Source: Lichenicoccus sp963693035 (lineage in GTDB: Bacteria; Pseudomonadota; Alphaproteobacteria; Acetobacterales; Acetobacteraceae). From it: a stretch of 64,000 bases of DNA. A model generated the notes under the pieces. The model saw nothing but the letters and a program-made list of their open reading frames with translations. It made no database searches and had not been told where the DNA came from. Location: positions 1-64,000 of the forward strand of contig CAXMMQ010000006.1 in NCBI GenBank assembly GCA_963693035.2, written 5' to 3'. The translations under genes and the position numbers were made by a program. This document shows, piece after piece, positions 24,910 to 33,907 of this stretch; positions within the stretch are counted from its first letter, which is position 1, and every line of letters starts with the position of its first letter.

Positions 24910-25556
24910 CGCCGGCACTGCTGCTGCTGGCTCTGCCCGGTTGCGCTCCGGTAGGGCCGGCCAGGCGTCTGTCACCTCTTCCGCCGCCGTCTTCCGACCA
25001 GGTCACGATCGTCGACCAGGGGTGGCATACGTCACTGGCGCTTCCGGCCCGGGAGCTGACCGGCGGCCTTGGCATCTTCAGGCAGATCTTCCCGGGCGGC
25101 TCGAGCCCGGACAGCCTGACCTACGTGTTCGGCTTCGGCAAGCGGACCTTCATGATTGCGCCGGCGCGCGAAATCGGCGAATGGCTGCTCGGCCCGTTCC
25201 CGGGACCCGGTGCGATCCAGGTGGAGGCGCTCTCGGCACCCGCGGCGATCGCCTATGGTTCGTCGGCCCGAACGGTGACGTTGGCGCTGCGACCAGGCGA
25301 GGCGGCACGACTCGCCGACACGATCTGGACCGGCATCCGCCATGATGCGGCCGGGCAGCCCATTCGCATCGCGGCGCGGCCCTGGCACGGCACCCTGTTC
25401 TATGCGTCGGTGCGCGGCTACGACCTGAGCTATACCTGCAACGCCTGGACCGCGACGATGCTGAACAGCGCCGGCGTGCCGATCAATCCCTCGGGGATCG
25501 TGCTGTCAGGCCAGCTCATGCGTCGGGTCGGCAGGCTTCCCGAGGGCACGCCCTGA
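24906..25556 (+). CDS. DUF2459 family lipoprotein, probable CTG start
   Basis: A protein of about 216 residues matching DUF2459: VTIVDQGWHTSLALPA near the start, YVFGFGKRTFMIAPAREIGE, and late LSYTCNAWTATMLNSAGVPI. The family keeps a His and a late Cys that hint at a hydrolase fold, but no activity is known to me. The N-terminus LTPALLLLALPGC is a lipoprotein signal, starting at a CTG that overlaps the previous stop as CTGA (24906). The only other in-frame start nearby, ATG at 24801, would put 35 extra residues before the signal. This is the same arrangement as at 4956. Confidence 0.8.
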   Translation: MTPALLLLALPGCAPVGPARRLSPLPPPSSDQVTIVDQGWHTSLALPARELTGGLGIFRQIFPGGSSPDSLTYVFGFGKRTFMIAPAREIGEWLLGPFPGPGAIQVEALSAPAAIAYGSSARTVTLALRPGEAARLADTIWTGIRHDAAGQPIRIAARPWHGTLFYASVRGYDLSYTCNAWTATMLNSAGVPINPSGIVLSGQLMRRVGRLPEGTP

Positions 25557-25563
25557 ACCGGGA

Positions 25564-25755
25564 TCACTGGCTGGTGCAGGGCGGCGCGGTGCCGTCGGTG
25601 CAGGCCGGAACCTTGTCCCCCGAGGGCAGCACGACATAGACCGGGCTCGCCGGCGGCGAGCCGCCGCTAAACGAGGAACATCCGGCCAGCAACCCGGCGG
25701 CCAGCGCCATCATCAACGCTTGGCGCGAAGCCGTGGCAATCCCGCTCGGTGTCAT
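25564..25755 (-). CDS. Small lipoprotein
   Basis: A 63-residue precursor with a signal peptide and lipobox: ALMMALAAGLLAGCSSFSGG, giving a mature lipoprotein of under 40 residues that ends CTDGTAPPCTSQ with two cysteines. The function and family are unknown. It is convergent with the DUF2459 gene, seven bases away. GTG or ATG near 25755 starts the signal region (MTPSGIATASRQ). Confidence 0.6.
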   Translation of the reverse strand: MTPSGIATASRQALMMALAAGLLAGCSSFSGGSPPASPVYVVLPSGDKVPACTDGTAPPCTSQ

Positions 25756-25891
25756 CTGCCGTTCCCGTCGCTTCGTCGGCCTGCTTCCAGGCCGGATTGA
25801 TTCTGGACCAGCCTGCTATCGCGGGAGATCGCCCTGCGTTGCCTTCCGGCAGTCAGCGCTGCCGCACCGAACCAGGGACGAGCCCGAGCCG

Positions 25892-26352
25892 ATGCCTGAT
25901 CTTCCTGACCTGCGTGACCCGACCGTCCAGGCCACCCGGGTATGTGCCTCACTGCGCCTGCAGCCGCATCCGGAGGGCGGCCACTACCGCGAGTTGTGGA
26001 ACCCGCCCGGGCCGGATGGTGGCCGCGGCGCGGCGAGTTCCATCCTGTTCCTGCTGGCCGCCGGCGAGCGCTCGCACTGGCATCGGGTCGACGCCGCCGA
26101 ATTCTGGATCTGGCAGGCGGGGGCGCCGCTGCTGCTCGGACTGGCCTGCGCGGCCGGCCGGCAGACATTCCGGCTTGGTCCGGACCTGCAAGGCGGCGAG
26201 TCGCTGCAGGAGATGGTCCGCGCGATGCCTGGCAGGACGCGCGCAGCCTGGGGGACTGGACGCTGGTGAGCTGCCTGGTGGCGCCGGCATTCTGGTTCGA
26301 CGGCTTCGAGTTGGCGCCGCCCGGTTGGGAACCTGACGGACGGGGTGCCTGA
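25892..26352 (+). pseudogene. DUF985 cupin-like protein, frameshifted near its C-terminus
   Basis: The first 105 residues are a normal DUF985 cupin: LRLQPHPEGGHYRELWNPPG, then SSILFLLAAGERSHWHRVDA with the cupin HWHRVD motif and LGPDLQGGESLQEMV. The frame then ends with a foreign tail, while the correct end (DAWQDARSLGDWTLVSCLVA, then FDGFELAPPGWEPDG) lies in another frame and stops at 26352. One indel near 26225 explains this. Only the last third is lost, so it may be a recent mutation or an assembly error. The family's function is not established. Confidence 0.75.
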
Positions 26353-26361
26353 GGGATACAC

Positions 26362-26435
26362 TGGAGCGGGCGGAGGGAATCGAACCCTCCTCGGTAGCTT
26401 GGAAGGCTACAGCATTACCACTATGCTACGCCCGC
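26362..26435 (-). tRNA. tRNA-Gly (TCC)
   Basis: A 74-base tRNA with acceptor GCGGGCG paired to CGCCCGC, anticodon TCC, T-loop GTTCGATTCC and an encoded CCA. It lies nine bases after the cupin gene on the opposite strand. The 228 bases up to tRNA-Trp show no gene. Confidence 0.97.
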
Positions 26436-26663
26436 ATCGATCCGGCTTTTCAAGCGCTCCGGCGGACTTCTCTAGCGTCCTCGCGCAGCAGCCCGCAAGC
26501 CCCTGGCCGCGCCTGCTTGACCGCTCTTGCGCTATCCGAGCCGGGCGCGACGGGGTCTTGACTTTGCGCCTCGCTCAGCTTCTTTACGCCCCCTGCGCCG
26601 GGTTCAAGCGATCGTCCTGCCAGCCCTAGCGGGATGGCCGGGCAATCGCGAAGGCGGCGATGC

Positions 26664-26740
26664 AGGGGTGTAGCTCAATTGGCTAGAGCGCCGGTCTCCA
26701 AAACCGGAGGTTGCGGGTTCGAGACCCTCCGCCCCTGCCA
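26664..26740 (+). tRNA. tRNA-Trp (CCA)
   Basis: A 77-base tRNA with acceptor AGGGGTG paired to CGCCCCT, anticodon CCA in CTCCAAA, T-loop GTTCGAGACC and encoded CCA end. tRNA-Trp directly before secE-nusG is a widely conserved bacterial order. Confidence 0.97.
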
Positions 26741-26825
26741 CTTGCCTGCCCGCTCCGAGTTGGCATGTATGGCGCTGGGTCCGGTCCGGAGGGGGCCCGG
26801 ATGATTGTTGTCTGGAAGGTGCGGC

Positions 26826-27020
26826 GTGGCGGTCAGTCCTGCGAAATTCATCCGCGAGGTGCGGACCGAGGCGACGAAGGTCACTTGGCCGACCCGACGA
26901 GAGACGCTGGTGACCACCGGGCTGGTGCTGGCCATGGCTGCGATCACGGCAATCTTCTTCTTTGCGGTCGACCAGATCATCGGCCTGGGCGTGCGCGCCC
27001 TGTTTGGCCTGGGGGGCTGA
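26826..27020 (+). CDS. secE: Preprotein translocase subunit SecE
   Basis: The small clamp subunit of the SecYEG translocon. The 64-residue single-span form is typical of alphaproteobacteria. The amphipathic helix FIREVRTEATKVTWPTRRET and the membrane segment LVTTGLVLAMAAITAIFFF are both clear. GTG at 26826 is chosen, with GGAAGG upstream. It sits between tRNA-Trp and nusG, ten bases before nusG, so the two are co-transcribed. Confidence 0.96.
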   Translation: MAVSPAKFIREVRTEATKVTWPTRRETLVTTGLVLAMAAITAIFFFAVDQIIGLGVRALFGLGG

Positions 27021-27030
27021 GGAGCAGGTC

Positions 27031-27561
27031 ATGGCGAAGCGTTGGTATGTCGTCCACGTCTATTCGGGCTTCGAGAAGAAGATCGCCCAGCAGATCAAGG
27101 AGCAGGCCGCACAGAAGGGCCTCGCCGACCATTTCGACGAGGTGCTGGTCCCGTCCGAGGAAGTGCTCGAGGTCCGTCGCGGCCAGAAGGTCAGCGCCGA
27201 GCGCAAGTTCTTCCCCGGCTACGTGCTGGTGAAGATGGAACTGACTGACGATGCCTGGCACCTGGTCAAGGACACGCCGAAGGTTACCGGCTTCCTGGGC
27301 ACGCGCATGCGGCCGTCGCCGATCAGCGAGGCCGAGGCCGATCGGATCATGAAGCAGACCCAGGAAGGCGTCGAGCGCCCGCGGCCGTCGGTGCTGTTCG
27401 AGATCGGCGAGCAGGTGCGCGTCGCCGACGGTCCGTTCACCAGCTTCAACGGCACCGTCGAGGATGTCGACGAGGAGAAGGGCCGCCTCAAGGTCAGTGT
27501 CTCGATCTTCGGCCGCTCCACCCCGGTCGACCTCGAATACGGCCAGGTCGAGAAGGTCTGA
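27031..27561 (+). CDS. nusG: Transcription termination/antitermination protein NusG
   Basis: NusG binds RNA polymerase and links it to Rho or to the ribosome. The 176-residue protein has the NGN domain (KRWYVVHVYSGFEKKIAQQI, then FFPGYVLVKMELTDDAWHLV) and the C-terminal KOW domain (EQVRVADGPFTSFNGTVEDV). ATG at 27031 is preceded by GGAGCAGG. Usually rplK-rplA-rplJ-rplL-rpoB follow; here the next gene is pqiC on the other strand, so that synteny is broken. Confidence 0.97.
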   Translation: MAKRWYVVHVYSGFEKKIAQQIKEQAAQKGLADHFDEVLVPSEEVLEVRRGQKVSAERKFFPGYVLVKMELTDDAWHLVKDTPKVTGFLGTRMRPSPISEAEADRIMKQTQEGVERPRPSVLFEIGEQVRVADGPFTSFNGTVEDVDEEKGRLKVSVSIFGRSTPVDLEYGQVEKV

Positions 27562-27584
27562 CGCGTCCCGGCTGAAGCAGGGTC

Positions 27585-28229
27585 TCAGGCCGGCGGCGGC
27601 GGCGTCGGGGGCAAATCCCGGAGCATCTGCGCCACCAGATCTGAGGCCTGGCCCAGCAAAGAGCTGAGTGCCGCCACCAGGGGGGAGGTCCCCACGCCCT
27701 CGGGCACGCGATACAGGTGCAGGCTCCGGCTGGCACCGGGACCGCTGTCCGGGCGGTGCACCGACACCGTGGCCTGCAGTTCGGCGCGCCCGTCCTTGTC
27801 GGCCGCAAACCGCTGCACGTCCATCTCGACGAGGGCCGTTGGCGTCGTCGAGATCGCGCTGCCCTGCGTCGAGACATCGGTGCCGGGCAAACGCTGGTTC
27901 AGGTCCTGCGCCAGCGTGCGGCCGATCATCTCGTCGAGCCCGTCCGCCCACGCCGCATCCGGAACCGTGCGCAGCCGGTAGTCCTCATCGTTGCGTACGA
28001 TATGGTCGCGCTGCAGGCTCGGGGTGATACTCGGTGTACGCACCTCGACGCTCACCGGCCCATTGGCCGCCGCCGGGCCGGGGACGAAGGCGAGCGTGTA
28101 GTAGCTCGGATCCGATCCGCCGCAGCCGGCGAGCAGCAGCGGCATCGCCACGCTCATCAGGCCGGCGAGCCCGGCGCGGTGCCGCATTGGACGAAACCCT
28201 GGCCGCACAGCCGGAGGCAGATGTCTCAT
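27585..28229 (-). CDS. pqiC: PqiC-like outer-membrane lipoprotein (ABC transport auxiliary)
   Basis: Third gene of a pqiABC operon. PqiC anchors the periplasm-spanning PqiB tunnel to the outer membrane for lipid transport. The 214-residue precursor has a lipobox (MPLLLAGCGG, Cys near residue 36), then YYTLAFVPGP and the ABC_trans_aux domain. The C-terminus ends in a proline run. Its start overlaps the pqiB stop by four bases. An internal Met near residue 15 may be the true start of the signal peptide. Confidence 0.88.
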   Translation of the reverse strand: MRHLPPAVRPGFRPMRHRAGLAGLMSVAMPLLLAGCGGSDPSYYTLAFVPGPAAANGPVSVEVRTPSITPSLQRDHIVRNDEDYRLRTVPDAAWADGLDEMIGRTLAQDLNQRLPGTDVSTQGSAISTTPTALVEMDVQRFAADKDGRAELQATVSVHRPDSGPGASRSLHLYRVPEGVGTSPLVAALSSLLGQASDLVAQMLRDLPPTPPPPA

Positions 28230-29980
28230 GGGTTGCTCCGGCCGAAGATCAGCGACGAGGGGTGGCGGTTCAGGTAGTCGGTGAGCGACCGGATCGAGCG
28301 CGCCGTCGAGTTCAACTGGTCGAGCGTGCGCTGCAGGCTGTTGTGGAAGTCGGAGTTGCCGCCATACGAGGCGAGCGCGCCATTGGCGTTGTCGATCGCC
28401 TTCTGGAGCTGGTCGGAGATCTGCGGCAGCCGCTGCAGGAACGGGGTCAGGCCGTGATCGGCGTTCTGCACCAGGTGGTTGGTGCTCGCCAGGGTCTGGT
28501 TCAGCTCGACCAGCGCCTGCTTGAGCTGCGGGCTGGCGACGGTGGCGTCGGCATGGGCCAGCAGGCTGCTCAGGCTGTCGCCGATCTGCGACAGCGGCAG
28601 GGCGGCGAGCTTCGCCGACACCGTCGACAGGCTGTCCATGATCCCAGCCATGCCGCCCGGCTGGCTTGGCAGCACGATGGCACCCCCCTCGAGCGAGAGC
28701 TTCTCGGGCTCCGCCTTCGGCACGAAGGCCAGCGAGATCATCGCGCTGCCGAACAGCAGGTTGTCGGTGTCGGTCTCGGCGCGAAGCCCCCGGTTTACCA
28801 TCGCCTGGATGACCGTGAAGACAGAGCTGCCCTGGAGTTCCGCGTCGGACAGGACGCGTTCGGGCTGCACCTCCATCGCCACCCGGACCTGGGAATCCCC
28901 GTTATCCCGATCGATCTGCAGCTTGACCTCGGTGACCTCGCCGACCTGGATGCCGAACATCTCCACCGGGCTGCCGGCATCGAGACCCTTCACCGAGGTG
29001 CGCAGGTAGGTCACGACGTGCACGCGCTCGTGGTAGCCGGCGGTATCGGCCTCCTGCTTGCTCTGGTACAGCTTGAACACGGTGCCGCCCGGGGCCTGCT
29101 CGGCCTGCTTGTCGCGTCGCTCGCTCGGCAACCCGAACTCGACGCCACCGGAAATCAGCGCCTGCAGGCTCTCGACCTGCAGATGCAGGCCGCCGCCGCC
29201 GAACTCCGCCCGCAGGCCCGACACGTCCCAGAATCGGGTGTCGCGCCGCAGGAAGCCGTCATAGGGGTGCTTGACGAACACCTGCACCGGGATCGGCCCG
29301 CGGCCGTTCGCCGGCAGCTTGTAGCCAAGCACCTCGCCGGCCTGCAGGTCGCGGAAGAACACCGGCGAGCCCTGGCCGAGCGAGCCGAGCGAGCCGGTCA
29401 TCAGGGTGAAGGTCTGGCCCGGCTCGTCGGAGCGCACGCCGGGCGGCGAGTCCAGCCCGATGAAATGGGTCTCGCCGACATCCTCGCCGGCCTTGCCGGG
29501 ATCGATGGCGATGAACGCGCCGGAAATCAGGGTATCGAGGCCGCTGACGCTGGCGCCGCTGAGGCGCGGCCGCACCACCCAGAACTTGGCGTTCTTGGTC
29601 AGCAGCGGCGCCGACTGCGAACTCATCTGCACCCGAACCTCTACGTGCTGCAGATCCTTGCTGAGCCCGATCCCCTCGACGGTGCCCAGCCCGACGGACT
29701 TGTGCTTGACCTGTGTCTGGCCGGCGGTCAGGCCGTCGGCGTCGTCGAACTGGATGGTGATCTCGGGACCGCGCCGGGAGATCGTCTGCCAGCCGAGCCA
29801 AGCGCCGATCGCCACCACGATGATCGGGATCAGCCAGATCAGGGAGAAGCGCGTCGGGCGTGCGCCTGCTTCGGGGACACCGCCATTGCCGCTCGCGGGC
29901 GGTTGGCCGCTGCCGCCGGACGATGGCGCACCCTTTGCCGGTTCTCCGTGCCCCGGAGGACCGCCTGTATCACCACTCAC
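28226..29980 (-). CDS. pqiB: Intermembrane transport protein PqiB (MCE domains)
   Basis: A 584-residue MCE protein that forms a hexameric tube across the periplasm. After a proline- and glycine-rich cytoplasmic tail, a membrane anchor (FSLIWLIPIIVVAIGAWLGW) leads to MCE domains: ITIQFDDADGLTAGQTQVKH, then PIPVQVFVKHPYDGFL and VVTYLRTSVKGLDAGSPVEM. The C-terminal helical part (TLDQLNSTARSIRSLTDYLN) forms the needle-like coiled coil. The GTG start at 29980 overlaps the pqiA stop as GTGA; an ORF extending upstream into pqiA is not credible. Confidence 0.94.
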   Translation of the reverse strand: MSGDTGGPPGHGEPAKGAPSSGGSGQPPASGNGGVPEAGARPTRFSLIWLIPIIVVAIGAWLGWQTISRRGPEITIQFDDADGLTAGQTQVKHKSVGLGTVEGIGLSKDLQHVEVRVQMSSQSAPLLTKNAKFWVVRPRLSGASVSGLDTLISGAFIAIDPGKAGEDVGETHFIGLDSPPGVRSDEPGQTFTLMTGSLGSLGQGSPVFFRDLQAGEVLGYKLPANGRGPIPVQVFVKHPYDGFLRRDTRFWDVSGLRAEFGGGGLHLQVESLQALISGGVEFGLPSERRDKQAEQAPGGTVFKLYQSKQEADTAGYHERVHVVTYLRTSVKGLDAGSPVEMFGIQVGEVTEVKLQIDRDNGDSQVRVAMEVQPERVLSDAELQGSSVFTVIQAMVNRGLRAETDTDNLLFGSAMISLAFVPKAEPEKLSLEGGAIVLPSQPGGMAGIMDSLSTVSAKLAALPLSQIGDSLSSLLAHADATVASPQLKQALVELNQTLASTNHLVQNADHGLTPFLQRLPQISDQLQKAIDNANGALASYGGNSDFHNSLQRTLDQLNSTARSIRSLTDYLNRHPSSLIFGRSNP

Positions 29981-31383
29981 GCCTGTGCTGGCTCCGCCCT
30001 GGCGGCGCGCACCGGCGACCGCGTTTCCCCGAAGGCCGGCCCGTTGAGGCCAGCGGCATCCCACATCACCCTCGGGTCGAAGCAGTCGGCTGCAAAGATA
30101 GTCAGTATCACGACGGCGGCGAAAGACATCATGCCGGCGTCGGCGGTGACGTTGGCCAGAGCGCTGAAATGCACCACCGCCACCAGGATGGAGATCATGA
30201 ACACGTCGATCATCGACCAGCGGCCGACGAAGTCGATGATCCGGAACAGCTTGGACCGCAGCACCAGGCGACTGGCGGAGCCACGCCAGGTGGCGAAGCA
30301 CATCACGCACAGGCCGAGCACCTTCAGCACCGGCACGGTCACGCTGGCGAAGAACACCAGGAGTGCGAGCGGCAGCATGCCGGCGTCATAAAGCTCGCCG
30401 ACGCCCTGCAGGATAGTGTGGTCGCCGCCGCGGTTAAGCTTGATGATGGTCATCACAGGGAAGGCGTTGGCCGGCAGGTAGAGCACCACCGCGCTGAAGA
30501 TCAACGCCATCGTGCGCCTGACGCTGTCAGGCTTGCGCCGGTGGAGCCGGGCGCCGCAGCGCGGGCAGCCGCCGACGCAGTCCTCACAGGCGAGCCTGCT
30601 CGGCGAGCAGCTGACCAGCCCGCAGGACAGGCAGGAGACCATGTGCTCCGGCGGCGGCGGCACCTCGTGGATGTCGATCTCCGGGCCGAACGGCCGATAT
30701 ACCGGGTGCCGATGCGCCAGCCGCACCCGGCGCCGCGACCAGATCACGTCGGTATCGAGCGTGGAATCGGTGATCGCGAGGGTGAGCATCAGCCCGGCCA
30801 GGGCATAGACGGCGACCCCGACCTGGATGTCGGCGAGGTCGATCAGCTTGGTGTAGGCGACCAGGACGCCCAGCATGTAGACCTCGATCATCGACCAGGG
30901 CCGCAACCGGTCGTACCAGCGCATCATCGCGGTTACCCGCAGCGGCAGCCGGTGATGCAGGGCGCCGAACAGGATGCCCAGCATGAGCAGAATCACGACC
31001 GCCGGCAGCACGATGGTCACCATCGCGATCAGTCCGCCGACGATCCCCCAGCCGGTCCGCAGCAGCTCGATCGGCCCGGTGAACAGGGTAATGGTCCGCG
31101 TGCGGCCATAGATGCTGATGGTCATCAGCGGCTGCGAGATGCTCAGCAGGTAGAGCACCAGGGAGGTGAGGCAGAAGGCCAACGGGGTGGCGATCGGCGG
31201 GTTGGTGCGGCGGCGGCCGAGCACGGTGTCGCAGCGGGTGCAATGCATGATCTGGCCCGGCTGCAGTTCCGGCGAACGCTGCACCAGGCCGCAGCCGCGG
31301 CATTCGCACAGATGCGGCAGCCCGCGCAGGGTTGATCCGGGCTTGCCGAGCAGGGCGCGCAGCCGGGCGGTGCGGGAACTCAC
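29977..31383 (-). CDS. pqiA: Inner-membrane protein PqiA
   Basis: A 468-residue inner-membrane protein with two homologous halves. Each half starts with a rubredoxin-like zinc finger (CECRGCGLVQRS with CTRCD; CLSCGLVSCS with CEDCVGGCPRCGARLHRRK) followed by four expected membrane helices. It is thought to hand lipids to the PqiB tube. Both halves have the PWSMIEVYMLG / RWSMIDVFMIS repeat. GTG at 31383 starts the frame. First gene of pqiABC, and both junctions overlap by four bases, pointing to strict coupling. A paraquat (SoxS) link is known only in enterobacteria. Confidence 0.94.
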   Translation of the reverse strand: MSSRTARLRALLGKPGSTLRGLPHLCECRGCGLVQRSPELQPGQIMHCTRCDTVLGRRRTNPPIATPLAFCLTSLVLYLLSISQPLMTISIYGRTRTITLFTGPIELLRTGWGIVGGLIAMVTIVLPAVVILLMLGILFGALHHRLPLRVTAMMRWYDRLRPWSMIEVYMLGVLVAYTKLIDLADIQVGVAVYALAGLMLTLAITDSTLDTDVIWSRRRVRLAHRHPVYRPFGPEIDIHEVPPPPEHMVSCLSCGLVSCSPSRLACEDCVGGCPRCGARLHRRKPDSVRRTMALIFSAVVLYLPANAFPVMTIIKLNRGGDHTILQGVGELYDAGMLPLALLVFFASVTVPVLKVLGLCVMCFATWRGSASRLVLRSKLFRIIDFVGRWSMIDVFMISILVAVVHFSALANVTADAGMMSFAAVVILTIFAADCFDPRVMWDAAGLNGPAFGETRSPVRAARAEPAQA

Positions 31384-31575
31384 GACGCTACGATGCCCAG
31401 CCGGCGGGTCAGATCGGGCACCGGAGTCTCCAAGGTAGCGCGCCCGGGCGGATCACGCGGGGCATCAGGGACGACAAGCAGTCTGCATGCAGTATGGTCG
31501 ACAATCATCAACAGGCCATGGACGGACCGCAGGTTGCAGCAAAGGCGTGGGTTTTGTATAGGGCGGACGCAGTCT

Positions 31576-31650
<75 letters not shown>

Positions 31651-31719
31651 TTGTCCCGGTAATGTAATTTATTGTTGCGCGGCGGCTGGAAATTGCAGCC
31701 GCGCCGCCGGACCCGAATG

Positions 31720-31998
31720 CTATTGAAATGCGGTCTCGCCCCGTGTTGCGGCAGGGTCCTTTCCCTCCCGGCGTCGGTAACGCACGAGGCAACCACGTTT
31801 GCGCAGCGCCTTCGCCTCATCCGGATCGGCGCTGTCGGGGATCTCGACCTCGAAGACGCCGAACGGCGCCGCGTGCCATTCCATCCTGAGTTGCAGCAGC
31901 AGTTCGGCATAGCTCCGGCAGACCACCGGCCGAGGCCGCGCAGGTTGCGTCGAGGGTCCGGTGGACTGCCCAGCGATGTGCAACGTCCAGGCGCTCAA
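31720..31998 (-). CDS. Hypothetical protein (TTG start)
   Basis: A 92-residue protein from a TTG at 31998. The central part (CRSYAELLLQLRMEWHAAPF, then VFEVEIPDSADPDEAKALRK) looks like a real folded domain, and the end is charged. I do not recognise the family. There is no signal peptide or membrane span. The rare start codon and lack of a strong ribosome site keep confidence modest, and parts of the opposite strand are also open. Confidence 0.5.
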   Translation of the reverse strand: MSAWTLHIAGQSTGPSTQPARPRPVVCRSYAELLLQLRMEWHAAPFGVFEVEIPDSADPDEAKALRKRGCLVRYRRREGKDPAATRGETAFQ

Positions 31999-32167
31999 TG
32001 CATCCTCCGGGTGTCTGGTCTCGGGCTGGCAGGCGGCTTCAGTGCGCCGACGCCGCTATCTCACGCCTGCATGTTGCCCTGTCAACGCGCGCCGGGCACC
32101 GGCAAGTCCGGTTCGGACCAGGCGGCAGCGACTTGTGGCCCTACGCCTGAAGGGCATACTTCCTCTC

Positions 32168-33907
32168 ATGCAGTCCACGCAGGCCAAACCTGTTCCGGCC
32201 GATCCCGAGCTGGACCGGGCACAGGAGACCCCGGGCCGAATCCAGCCGGAGCCTGCCGCCGCCCCTGCTGCGTCGGTTCGTCCGGCAGCCGCCAAGCCCG
32301 AACCGGCACGCCTGCGGCTGCAGCCGGAGCCGGAGAGCGTCCCGCTGCTGCGGCGGGCGCCGGTGATCGCCCGGCACGCCCGCAATGCCGGCACCACGCG
32401 GCGCATCGAGACGATATACTACGATACTCCGGACCACCTGCTGTTCGAGAACGGCCTGTCGCTGCGGGTGCGCAGGCAGGGCCGTCGCTTCGTCCAGACG
32501 CTGTCCAGCCGAGCCGCCGGAATCTGGTCATACAAGCTGCCGAACGCCGTCCCGGATCTCGCCGGGCTCGAACAATCGCAGGCCGACTGGCTCGTCCCCG
32601 CCACACGCGACGGCCTGCTGCGCGGTCCGCTCGTAGCGGTCTTCACCGCTACGACACGCCGTCACACCCGCCGGCTTGAGCTGCCGGACGCGCTCGTCGA
32701 CATCGTGTTCGAGGATGGCGAGATCGAAGCCCAAGGCCGGCACCACAAGATCGACCGGATCAGCCTGGTCTCGCAGTCCGGCGACGCCTCGGCGCTCTAC
32801 GAGATCGGCATGCGGCTGCTCGACGTGGCGCCGCTGCGGGTCGGCGCCGACAGCACGATCCCCCTCGGCTATGCGCTCGCCAGCCAAACCGACATGCGGG
32901 CGGAAAAGGCTACCGCCTCGACCTTGGCGCCAGGGATGGTTCCAGGCATGGCCCCGGGCGTGGCGATGGACGACGCGATCGCGGCCGTTCTCGGGGCGTG
33001 CCAGGCGCATCTGCAGGCCAACCAGGGCGTCGCCCGCAGCGCCCGCATCCCGGAGGGTGTGCACCAGATGCGCGTCGCACTGCGCCGCACGCGCTCAGCC
33101 CTGTCGCTGCTGCGCCGGGATCTGCCATCCGCCACCATGGCGACCCTGGGACGCGAGGCGAAATGGGCGGCCGACCAGCTCGGTCCGGCGCGCGGCTGGG
33201 ATGTCTTCCTCACCGGCACGCTGAACGACACGCTGACGGGACAGGCCTCAACGCCTGGCCGCGGGCCGGATTTCCAGGCGCTGCGGCAGGCCGCCGAGGC
33301 GCCACGCACGCGTGCGTACCGGAGCGTGCGGGCGCTGATTACGTCGCCGCGCTTCAGTCGGTACCAGCTCACGCTGGGGCAGTGGGTCGCGCGCCGCGGC
33401 TGGCGCAACGAGGTCACCCCGGACGGCCTCGCGTTGCTGGCGGAACCCGCCTCCCTGGTGGCCACCCGGATGCTGGCTCGCCTGCATCGCAAGGCGCTCA
33501 AGCAGGGCGCGCATTTCCGGAGCCTGTCGGCCGTCGAGCGGCACGAGCTGCGCATCACCCTGAAGCGGCTGCGCTACGCCACCGAGTTCTTCCTGCCGTT
33601 GTTCGGCGCACCCGATCGGGCCAGGCGCTTCGTGCGCCGGCTGGGCCGTCTGCAGGAGGCGCTCGGCCTCGACCACGACGCCGCCGAGACCCGCCCCCTG
33701 CTGGATGAGCTGGGGCGCCGCGGCGGTACGAGCGGTCTTCACCAGGCGATCGGCATGGTGATCGGCTGGCAGGCCCGCGAGGAGCTCGTCAACCTGGACA
33801 CGCTCGCCGGGCAATGGCAGCGCTTCAAGGCCCTGTCGCCATTCTGGCCGAAACTGCCGAAGCCGGTCAGTCCCGCAGCAGCGCCAGCAGCACCTCGGCC
33901 AGGATGA
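32168..33907 (+). CDS. CYTH and CHAD domain protein
   Basis: A 579-residue fusion. The CYTH (triphosphate tunnel) domain spans about residues 60-270, with RRIETIYYDTPDHLLFENGL and SLRVRRQGRRFVQTL giving the expected cationic tunnel strands. The usual ExExK opening is not obvious and may be altered. The CHAD domain follows from about residue 280: GVHQMRVALRRTRSALSLL and HELRITLKRLRYATEFFLPL are its signature histidine/arginine helices. CHAD proteins bind polyphosphate, and CYTH-CHAD proteins are often inorganic triphosphatases. The N-terminal 55 residues are rich in P and A. The 3' end overlaps the RMD1-like gene by 41 bases tail to tail. Confidence 0.88.
   Translation: MQSTQAKPVPADPELDRAQETPGRIQPEPAAAPAASVRPAAAKPEPARLRLQPEPESVPLLRRAPVIARHARNAGTTRRIETIYYDTPDHLLFENGLSLRVRRQGRRFVQTLSSRAAGIWSYKLPNAVPDLAGLEQSQADWLVPATRDGLLRGPLVAVFTATTRRHTRRLELPDALVDIVFEDGEIEAQGRHHKIDRISLVSQSGDASALYEIGMRLLDVAPLRVGADSTIPLGYALASQTDMRAEKATASTLAPGMVPGMAPGVAMDDAIAAVLGACQAHLQANQGVARSARIPEGVHQMRVALRRTRSALSLLRRDLPSATMATLGREAKWAADQLGPARGWDVFLTGTLNDTLTGQASTPGRGPDFQALRQAAEAPRTRAYRSVRALITSPRFSRYQLTLGQWVARRGWRNEVTPDGLALLAEPASLVATRMLARLHRKALKQGAHFRSLSAVERHELRITLKRLRYATEFFLPLFGAPDRARRFVRRLGRLQEALGLDHDAAETRPLLDELGRRGGTSGLHQAIGMVIGWQAREELVNLDTLAGQWQRFKALSPFWPKLPKPVSPAAAPAAPRPG

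Noticed and set aside
28034..30391. 785-codon plus-strand ORF
   Set aside because: Antisense shadow of pqiB and the start of pqiC; the minus-strand MCE domains are clear.
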